The notes below the pieces were generated by a model, which saw nothing but the letters and a program-made list of their open reading frames with translations, did no database searches and was not told where the DNA came from. A stretch of 64,000 nt of DNA from Pseudoclavibacter sp. CFCC 11306 (GTDB taxonomy: Bacteria > Actinomycetota > Actinomycetes > Actinomycetales > Microbacteriaceae), in assembly GCF_008831235.1 (NCBI RefSeq), contig NZ_WBKF01000001.1, positions 1,236,529 through 1,300,528 of the forward strand, read 5' to 3'. The position numbers and the translations under genes were made by a program. Below, piece by piece: positions 58,180 through 64,000 of this stretch (the first letter of the stretch is position 1; the number at the start of each line of letters is the position of its first letter).

Positions 58180-59028
58180 ATGCCGTTACCGCACCGATTC
58201 TCACCGTTCGGCGTCTGCACGACTGCGACGCTCGCCCGTGCAGGCATCTCACGGTGGCAGATCAGAAGCCTGCACGCCGACGGCACGCTCACAACGGTGC
58301 GGACAGGCTGGCATGCCGAACGTAACGCAGAGAGCGCCGTTCTGGCAGCGGTTCAGGCCGGCGGGGTACTGAGCGGACTCCACCGTCTCAAACTCCTCGC
58401 CGACGGTATCTGGCTGCCGCCCCACTCACCACGTCACATGTACACACACCACCCTGCTCACCCCCAGGGCTGGGTTGGCCACCGCTGGCCCCGACTGTGC
58501 AGCCCAGACGTGCAGTTCGGCGTGGTCCCGACGATCATCGCGCTGCGTCATGGGCTGTCGGATCAGCCGCTTGAGCAGGCGGTCGCGGTCGTCGACTCAC
58601 TGGCTCGATCCTGCACGCTGGCGAAGCCCCAGCGCAGCCGACAGTCCCTCACGCTCAGCCCCACCGATCTGTTCGCCGAGCTCTCGCGTACGCCTTTCGG
58701 ACGCCGAGTCATCGCGCATTCCGACTCGGCTGCCGAGTCAGGGCTCGAGAGCATCGTACGAGTGCTGCTGACCTTGGCCGGCCACCATGTCGAGGCTCAG
58801 GTGGTCATCGCACGCAGTCAGCGCATCGATTTGGTGGTCGACGGAATTCTGGCGATCGAAGTCGATGGACGCACACACGATGAGCACCAGCGCACGCTGC
58901 AGGATCGCGCGAAAGAGGCTGACATCCGCGCTGCCGGCTACCGTCTGGCCAGATACAGCTATCCGCAGATCATGCAGAACTGGGCTGGTGTCTATGCCGA
59001 CATTCTGCGGCTGCTCACCATTGACTGA
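58180..59028 (+). CDS. AbiEi-like / DUF559 (Vsr-like nuclease fold) protein
   Basis: The protein has 282 residues. The N-terminal part (about 10-46) reads GVCTTATLARAGISRWQIRS, a winged-helix segment like the AbiEi antitoxin N-domain. The C-terminal part (about 185-280) matches the DUF559/Vsr-type PD-(D/E)XK fold. Candidate metal residues are Asp217 (RIDLVVDG), Glu227 and Asp229 (AIEVDGRTH) and His233. Such fusions are common, often multicopy, in actinobacterial genomes and have no known function. No ribosome binding site or clear promoter was seen at this ATG. It stands alone between direct repeats. Confidence 0.75.
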   Translation: MPLPHRFSPFGVCTTATLARAGISRWQIRSLHADGTLTTVRTGWHAERNAESAVLAAVQAGGVLSGLHRLKLLADGIWLPPHSPRHMYTHHPAHPQGWVGHRWPRLCSPDVQFGVVPTIIALRHGLSDQPLEQAVAVVDSLARSCTLAKPQRSRQSLTLSPTDLFAELSRTPFGRRVIAHSDSAAESGLESIVRVLLTLAGHHVEAQVVIARSQRIDLVVDGILAIEVDGRTHDEHQRTLQDRAKEADIRAAGYRLARYSYPQIMQNWAGVYADILRLLTID

Positions 59029-59113
59029 AACGTCTGCAGCTCCTGCCGTGTGAGCTGCCAGAGCGCGACGCCGCCCGAATTCGCACACCGTGCACCTCGG
59101 CTGGCTAAAGTCC

Positions 59114-59159
59114 CCCATATTTTCGCCAATCCGTAGCGGCGAGCTGCAATCCCCGCAGG
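59114..59159. repeat. Right copy of the direct repeat flanking the AbiEi/DUF559-like gene
   Basis: It matches 57,942-57,986 with two substitutions in the 35-base core and one indel in the flank. Both copies are in the same orientation, 1,173 bases apart, and bracket a single gene. Confidence 0.8.
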
Positions 59160-59200
59160 TGAGCTCTCTGCAGGAGCAGGCGGGTGCAGATGCCGAGTGG

Positions 59201-59260
59201 GCTGGAGTAGGTGGGTGCTGGAGTAGGTGGGTGCTGGAGTAGATGGGGTGCTGGTGTGGG
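59201..59260. repeat. Tandem 16-bp repeat
   Basis: GCTGGAGTAGGTGGGT occurs twice exactly (59,201-59,232), then once with two changes (59,233-59,248), then partially. It is in the gap between two convergent genes and has no coding frame of note. Confidence 0.85.
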
Positions 59261-59300
59261 CGAAGCTGAGTGCGGGAGGGGAATGCAGCTGCTGAGGCTC

Positions 59301-60221
59301 TCAGTAGAGCAGCGCGACGATGCCAGCGACGACCGGCACCGAGATCAGCGTGCTGGTGAACGCGGTGTCTCGTGCCAGCGTCTGCCCCACGCCATAGGTC
59401 GTCGCGTAGTTGTACGTGTTCTGCGCCGTCGGCAGCGCGGCCATCACCACGGCCACCATCAGCGCATGCCCCGACAGGCCGAAGAGGTGCACGGCGAGCA
59501 CCCACCCGATCGCCGGCTGCACGAAGCTCTTGACCAGCACGGCCACCGTGATGCGCCCGATCGGGCTGCCTGCTGAGAACGGACGCTTCGCGGCCAGTGA
59601 CATTCCGAAGTTGATCAGCATCGTCGGCACCGAGATGCCGGCGATCAGGTGGACGGGCTCATAGATCACATCGGGAACCGGAATGCCGATCGTCACCACC
59701 GCGATGGCCACGACACTCGCGATCAGCACCGGGTTCAGCAGCACGTGTTTGAGGGTGGGCCACAAGCCGTCTCCTCCGCCGGTCACGATGTCGAGACAGA
59801 TCATCGCGATCGGCGTGTAGAGCGCCATCTGGAAGAGCATGATCGGGGCGATCTGCGAGGAGTCGCCGAGCGCATATACCGCAATCGGAATACCGAGGTT
59901 GCCGATGTTCACGTAGGACGCCGACATGACTCCGATCACCGTCTCGCCGCCCTTGGGGCGCCAGATCGGCACGACCACGGCGAGATAGATCACGATCGCC
60001 GCGGCGACCGAGATCATCTGCACGCCGAGAGCCGGGGTGAGCAGATCCTGCGGCTGCGTCTTGACGATCAGGCTGAACAGCAGGCAGGGCTGAGCCACAT
60101 AGAAGATCAGCTTCGACAGCACCGGCCGAGCCTCAGGCCCGAGCACCCCGCCACGCCCGAGGCCGAAGCCGACGAGAATGATGACCGTGATGACGCCGAA
60201 GCCGACGAGCACCCCGCTCAC
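59301..60221 (-). CDS. AEC-family transporter
   Basis: The protein has 306 residues from a GTG at 60,221, 23 bases after the lipA stop; the start is uncertain. About ten hydrophobic helices and paired halves are visible, with NIGNLGIPIAVYALGD and PTMLINFGMSLAAKRPF conserved in the auxin efflux carrier family. Family members move small carboxylates or similar solutes. The substrate is unknown. Being downstream of lipB-lipA may be chance. Confidence 0.85.
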   Translation of the reverse strand: MSGVLVGFGVITVIILVGFGLGRGGVLGPEARPVLSKLIFYVAQPCLLFSLIVKTQPQDLLTPALGVQMISVAAAIVIYLAVVVPIWRPKGGETVIGVMSASYVNIGNLGIPIAVYALGDSSQIAPIMLFQMALYTPIAMICLDIVTGGGDGLWPTLKHVLLNPVLIASVVAIAVVTIGIPVPDVIYEPVHLIAGISVPTMLINFGMSLAAKRPFSAGSPIGRITVAVLVKSFVQPAIGWVLAVHLFGLSGHALMVAVVMAALPTAQNTYNYATTYGVGQTLARDTAFTSTLISVPVVAGIVALLY

Positions 60222-60243
60222 GAGCTGATTCCCGGATGCATGG

Positions 60244-61488
60244 TCAGACGGCCTGCCGGAACGCGTCCGGCTGATCCGCCTTGTCCGCAAGGTGCTGCAG
60301 GTGCGCAGGAATGGCACGCCCACGCTTGCGCATGGTCTGCGCCCACAGCCGACCGGCCCGGTACGATGACCGCACCAACGGCCCGGAGAGCACCCCGGGG
60401 AAGCCGATCTGTTCGGCCTCGGCCTTGAGCTCGACGAACTCCTGCGGCTTGACCCAGCGATCGATCGGGTGGTGCAGCTTCGACGGCCGCAGGTACTGCG
60501 TGATGGTCAGAATGTCGCATCCGGCCTCATGCAGATCGTGCATGGCCTGCGAGATCTCTTCACGGGTCTCGCCCATGCCGAGAATGAGGTTGGACTTCGT
60601 GATCATGCCGGCAGCCCGCGCCTGGGTGAGCACATCGAGCGAGCGCTCATACCGGAACGCCGGGCGAATGCGTTTGAAGATGCGCGGCACCGTCTCAAGG
60701 TTGTGCGCGAACACCTCCGGCTTCGCGTCGAACACCAGCTGCAGCCGCTCGGGTCTGCCGCTCAAGTCGTCGGCGAGCACCTCGACGCCGGTGCCCGGGT
60801 TCTGCTCGTGAATCTGGCGAATGGTCTCGGCATACAGCCAGGCGCCGTCGTCGGGCAGGTCGTCGCGGGTGACACCGGTGATCGTGGCATAGCGCAGATC
60901 CATGCGCGCGACCGACTCGCCGACACGACGCGGCTCGTCCATGTCGAGCGGCTCGGGCTTGCCCGACATGATGTCGCAGAAGTCACAGCGCCGAGTGCAG
61001 ATCGCGCCACCGATGAGGAACGTCGCCTCACGGTCTTCCCAGCATTCGAAGATGTTCGGGCAGCCGGCCTCCTGGCAGACCGTGTGCAGCCCCTCGTTCT
61101 TCACCAGGCCGTGCAGCTGCTGGTACTCGGGGCCCAAGTGCGCTCGCGTCTTGATCCACGAGGGCTTCTTCTCGATCGGGGTCTCGGCGTTGCGGCGCTC
61201 GACGCGGCGCAGTTTTCGCTCGCCGTCCTGTCTGAGGTTGCGCAGGTTGCCACGCGACGGCCCCGCGGTGCGTGCCGGCATGGTGGGCATGCCGAGACTG
61301 GCCGGGCCGGCGGATGCGCTGGCACCGTGAGAGCCGCATCCGCAGCCGCCAGCGGCGTGGGCCGCGTCAGCATTCGACTTATGCGAGCCCCCGCAGGCGC
61401 AGCCGGCGTCCTGCACTGCCGCGCCCGGCGCGGTCTCGACGCGAGTTGCGAGCATTCGGGCGACATGATCGGGAACGGGCTGAGTCAT
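60244..61488 (-). CDS. lipA: Lipoyl synthase with Cys/His-rich N-terminal extension
   Basis: The protein has 414 residues; ordinary LipA proteins have about 300-340. The catalytic core begins near residue 90. It has the auxiliary cluster cysteines Cys138, Cys143, Cys149 (CX4CX5C) and radical-SAM cysteines Cys164, Cys168, Cys171. It inserts two sulfurs into octanoyl groups. The extension (about 1-88) has two similar motifs, CACGGSH (30-36) and CGCGSH (49-54), possibly metal-binding. The start overlaps the lipB stop (ATGA), supporting the long form; Met67 or Met70 would remove the extension. Confidence 0.93.
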   Translation of the reverse strand: MTQPVPDHVARMLATRVETAPGAAVQDAGCACGGSHKSNADAAHAAGGCGCGSHGASASAGPASLGMPTMPARTAGPSRGNLRNLRQDGERKLRRVERRNAETPIEKKPSWIKTRAHLGPEYQQLHGLVKNEGLHTVCQEAGCPNIFECWEDREATFLIGGAICTRRCDFCDIMSGKPEPLDMDEPRRVGESVARMDLRYATITGVTRDDLPDDGAWLYAETIRQIHEQNPGTGVEVLADDLSGRPERLQLVFDAKPEVFAHNLETVPRIFKRIRPAFRYERSLDVLTQARAAGMITKSNLILGMGETREEISQAMHDLHEAGCDILTITQYLRPSKLHHPIDRWVKPQEFVELKAEAEQIGFPGVLSGPLVRSSYRAGRLWAQTMRKRGRAIPAHLQHLADKADQPDAFRQAV

Positions 61489-62150
61489 GAGACGGCGACC
61501 TCCTCGATGAGCTTCTCAAGATGGGGGGTGACGATCGGCACCATGTCGGCGGGCGTCACGGTGCGGCCGAGCACCTGCGAGATGCTGGTCACACCGGCAT
61601 CGGTGATGCCGCAGGGCACGAAGGTGTGGAAGACGGAGTTGTCAGTGCTGCAGTTCAGTGAGAAGCCGTGCGTGGTCACGCCGCGCGAGGCGTGGATGCC
61701 GATCTGCGCGATCTTCTCGTCGGTCGGCAGCCCCGTGTTGACCCAGACTCCTGACCGGCCCTCGACGCGAAAGCCGTCGATGCCGATCTCTGCCAGCGAG
61801 TCGATGAGCGCCTGCTCGACCGACCGCACGTAGGGCACCAGTCGCAGGTGCTCGCGCAGTTCGAAGACGGGGTAGCCGATCAGCTGGCCCGGCCCGTGCC
61901 AAGTCACTTTGCCGCCGCGGTTGATCGGTACGACGGGCGTGCCGTCGGTGGGGTAGTCTGCGGGGTCTGCACGACGACCTGCGGTGTAGACCGCCGGGTG
62001 CTCGAGCAGAAAGACGTCGCCACGGCTGTCGCCCGCCTTCACGGCGGCCTCGGTTCGCTCCTGCAGGTCGAGGGCCTCGCGGTAGTCGACGAGGTCGGGG
62101 GCGAGCCCGACCACCTTGATGGGGATCCCGGTGGCAGTGCTGACGTTCAC
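61485..62150 (-). CDS. lipB: Lipoyl(octanoyl) transferase
   Basis: The protein has 221 residues from a GTG at 62,150, chosen because TAGTGT lies seven bases upstream (leaderless); GTGs at 62,159 and 62,180 also exist. Motifs are [43 protein letters not shown] and the catalytic Cys/Lys of the family. It moves octanoyl from acyl-carrier protein to lipoyl domains, before LipA. It is coupled to lipA. Confidence 0.95.
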   Translation of the reverse strand: MNVSTATGIPIKVVGLAPDLVDYREALDLQERTEAAVKAGDSRGDVFLLEHPAVYTAGRRADPADYPTDGTPVVPINRGGKVTWHGPGQLIGYPVFELREHLRLVPYVRSVEQALIDSLAEIGIDGFRVEGRSGVWVNTGLPTDEKIAQIGIHASRGVTTHGFSLNCSTDNSVFHTFVPCGITDAGVTSISQVLGRTVTPADMVPIVTPHLEKLIEEVAVS

Positions 62151-62215
62151 ACCTGTCACACTATCCCATCTCGATGACACGAAATGACACCCACCACTCG
62201 ACCATAATGTGAGGC

Positions 62216-63307
62216 ATGCAGACCTTCACGCCGCCAGACGGTCGCTGGCACCCGGATGTGCTCGGCGACGACTTCGAACAGCGCACCCTGCCGTTGGGCG
62301 TCGACGCAGAAGGCGACGTCTTCGCAACCCTAGTCAGATATCGGCCGAAGGATGCCGCACGCAGCGCGCAGCCCGGGCGTCTGCCCGCCGGCGGGCAGAT
62401 CTTCGCCGGGTGGGACGTACTTTATGTGCACGGCTGGAACGACTACTTCTTCCACCCTCACGTCGCACGATGGTTCGCCGAACGCGGCGCGCGCTTCTAT
62501 GCGCTCGACCTGCGCAAGTACGGCCGAAGCCTGCGTCCCGGGCAGACGCATGGGCTGATCTCGAATCTGAGCGAATACGACTATGACATCGCTGCGGCGC
62601 TCGAGGCGATGGCAGACGATCCGTTCGAGCCGACACGAGCCAGACGCCCGCTCGAAGAGATCGCGAGCCTGCTCACTCCTGCACGCAGCCACCACGCTCA
62701 CAAGCGTCGACTGGCGCTGTTCGGACATTCGACCGGCGGTCTCATCCTCAGCCTCTGGGCAGATCGGCATGCCGGTCGGGCCGACGCCCTGCTGCTCAAC
62801 AGCCCCTGGCTCGAGCTGCAGGCGAAGGCCATCGGGCGACAGGTGATCGCGCCGATGCTCGAGCTGCAGTCCCGAGTCGATCCGCACAACACGCTGCCGT
62901 CGATCGACTTGGGCTACTACAACCGTTCGGTCAGCGCCGAGGCCCGAGGACAGTGGACGTTCAACGAGGAGTGGCGGCTGCCCCGCGGCTGCGACATGCC
63001 GGCGATCTGGCTGTCGGCGGTGCTCGCCGGGCACGCGCGCGTCGCCGCCGGGCTCGACGTGCGCATCCCCATTCTCACCATGACCTCGGCACACAGCACG
63101 CTGTCGACCACGTGGAACGATGCGATGCTTCGCACAGACAGCGTGCTCAACGTTCGCGACGTCGCCGAGCGAGCCCTCGGCCTGGGGCCGGAGGTCACAG
63201 TGGTGCGCATCGAAGACGCCCTGCACGACATCTTTCTGTCACGACCTCGGGTGCGGCAGGCCGCCTTCGACTCGATCGCCCGTTGGGCCGGCGGCTACCT
63301 GCGCTGA
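62216..63307 (+). CDS. Alpha/beta hydrolase
   Basis: The protein has 363 residues. An alpha/beta hydrolase fold is shown by VLYVHGWNDYFF (oxyanion strand), the nucleophile elbow GHSTGG with Ser, and a C-terminal His in DALHDIFLSRPRVRQ. It is probably a lysophospholipase or esterase-like enzyme; the substrate is unknown. TAATGT five bases before the ATG suggests a leaderless transcript, divergent from lipB. Confidence 0.88.
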   Translation: MQTFTPPDGRWHPDVLGDDFEQRTLPLGVDAEGDVFATLVRYRPKDAARSAQPGRLPAGGQIFAGWDVLYVHGWNDYFFHPHVARWFAERGARFYALDLRKYGRSLRPGQTHGLISNLSEYDYDIAAALEAMADDPFEPTRARRPLEEIASLLTPARSHHAHKRRLALFGHSTGGLILSLWADRHAGRADALLLNSPWLELQAKAIGRQVIAPMLELQSRVDPHNTLPSIDLGYYNRSVSAEARGQWTFNEEWRLPRGCDMPAIWLSAVLAGHARVAAGLDVRIPILTMTSAHSTLSTTWNDAMLRTDSVLNVRDVAERALGLGPEVTVVRIEDALHDIFLSRPRVRQAAFDSIARWAGGYLR

Positions 63308-63352
63308 GGCGCCGCCGGCCTGATCATCGCGGTCGGCCGAGCAGGCGACCGC

Positions 63353-64000
63353 TCACTGCGTGAGCCGGTCGACGTATTCGCGGTTCTCGTCAGACCACTC
63401 GCGCACGGGACGCGTGTAGTCGTTGCCGTCGACGCCGCTGTTGAACATCGCGTTCTCGAGCGAGGCGAGCGTCGCGGTATCCATGCGGAAGCCGCGCATC
63501 CAGCGCACCAGATCTGGGTCGTCGTCTTCGAGACCGGCCCGGGCGAAGCTGTGAATCTGCTCGGCCTGACCGAGTGTGCCCAGTGGATCCTCGAGATCGC
63601 GGATCGGGAACGCGTCGTACGCCCAGTGCGGCTTCCACAGTGTGACCACGATGTTCTTGCCGCCACTGGTCGCGTTCTTCAGCTCGGTGAGCATCGCGGT
63701 GGTCGACGACGTCGTGTAGTCCATGCCCTGCAGACCGTACTGCGGGATCACCGCCTCTTTGGTGATGCGGGTGAGCCCGGCGCCCGGTTCGATGCCGATC
63801 AGACGGTTGTCGAACGCGTCGGCGTTCGCCGCCAGTTCGGAGAGCGACGTGATCGGAGCATCCTCGTTGACGGCGATGGTCAGCTTGGCCTCGTCGTTCC
63901 AGGCGCCCAGGTCGATCATCTTGTCGCCGTACTGCTCGATGTAGTCGCGATGGGTCTCAGGCAGCCAGGTGTCGAGCACCAAGTCGAAGCTGCCCTGCGC
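63353..64000 (-). CDS. Glycine betaine-type ABC transporter substrate-binding protein (C-terminal part)
   Basis: The 3' part of a gene that runs off the right edge, about 215 residues visible. It matches the OpuAC/ProX fold: SSTTAMLTELKNATSGGKNIVVTLWKPHWAYDAFPIRDLEDP with a Trp-rich ligand site, ending EYVDRLTQ. Such proteins capture glycine betaine, proline betaine or choline for uptake as osmoprotectants. The signal peptide and the transporter's membrane and ATPase genes lie outside the window. Confidence 0.88.
   Translation of the reverse strand, partial: AQGSFDLVLDTWLPETHRDYIEQYGDKMIDLGAWNDEAKLTIAVNEDAPITSLSELAANADAFDNRLIGIEPGAGLTRITKEAVIPQYGLQGMDYTTSSTTAMLTELKNATSGGKNIVVTLWKPHWAYDAFPIRDLEDPLGTLGQAEQIHSFARAGLEDDDPDLVRWMRGFRMDTATLASLENAMFNSGVDGNDYTRPVREWSDENREYVDRLTQ

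Overview
The window is high-GC chromosomal DNA from an actinobacterium, most likely order Micrococcales. The evidence is DUF3073 and DUF3180 genes, a GTP-dependent PEP carboxykinase, the ftsH-fol-panC-lysS-clpC neighbourhood, an ArgA-type N-acetylglutamate synthase, an FtsH zinc motif of the actinobacterial HEGGH form, and many apparently leaderless genes. The genus cannot be fixed from sequence alone; Brevibacteriaceae or a relative is a guess.

Region 1 (1 to about 11,560) is the right end of a siphovirus-type prophage. It reads left to right as tail-tip, minor-tail and fibre genes (195-6296), two small membrane proteins, an amidase endolysin, a holin candidate and a small protein, then a terminator near 8590. 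A leftward accessory block follows: a 55-residue protein, a membrane-anchored GAF-like protein, a 63-residue coiled-coil protein and a tyrosine integrase. The integrase faces tRNA-Ser(CGA), whose 3' end is the likely attachment site. The left end, head genes, repressor and replication genes lie outside the window.

Region 2 (11.6-32 kb) is housekeeping DNA. It holds a LysE-type exporter with its LysR regulator, radA, an exported protein, argA and clpC. A long leftward, translationally coupled group then runs ftsH-folE-folP-folB-folK-DUF3180-DUF2520-panC-lysS (folate, pantothenate, lysyl-tRNA), followed by hpt, tilS, ppa, an M23 peptidase and a FadR-type regulator.

Region 3 (32-38 kb) has a Glu-Asp-Phe tRNA cluster, a solitary MarR regulator whose promoter lies inside a perfect palindrome, a cold-shock protein, a zinc metallopeptidase, an RND exporter and a DUF3073 protein.

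Region 4 (38-51 kb) is dominated by de novo purine synthesis: purM and purF leftward, purD, purC, purS, purQ and purL rightward, and purA further on. A GNAT protein, a small membrane protein and nth are interspersed.

Region 5 (51-64 kb) contains an exported two-domain protein, pckG, an RNA methyltransferase, a HAD phosphatase, pyrE and xthA. An AbiEi/DUF559-like gene sits between near-identical 35-bp direct repeats. Then come an AEC transporter, lipA with an unusual Cys/His-rich N-terminal extension, lipB, an alpha/beta hydrolase and the end of a glycine-betaine-type binding protein.

No gene-free stretch exceeds about 300 bases; the two longest (57,889-58,179 and 59,029-59,300) carry the direct repeats and a 16-bp tandem repeat.
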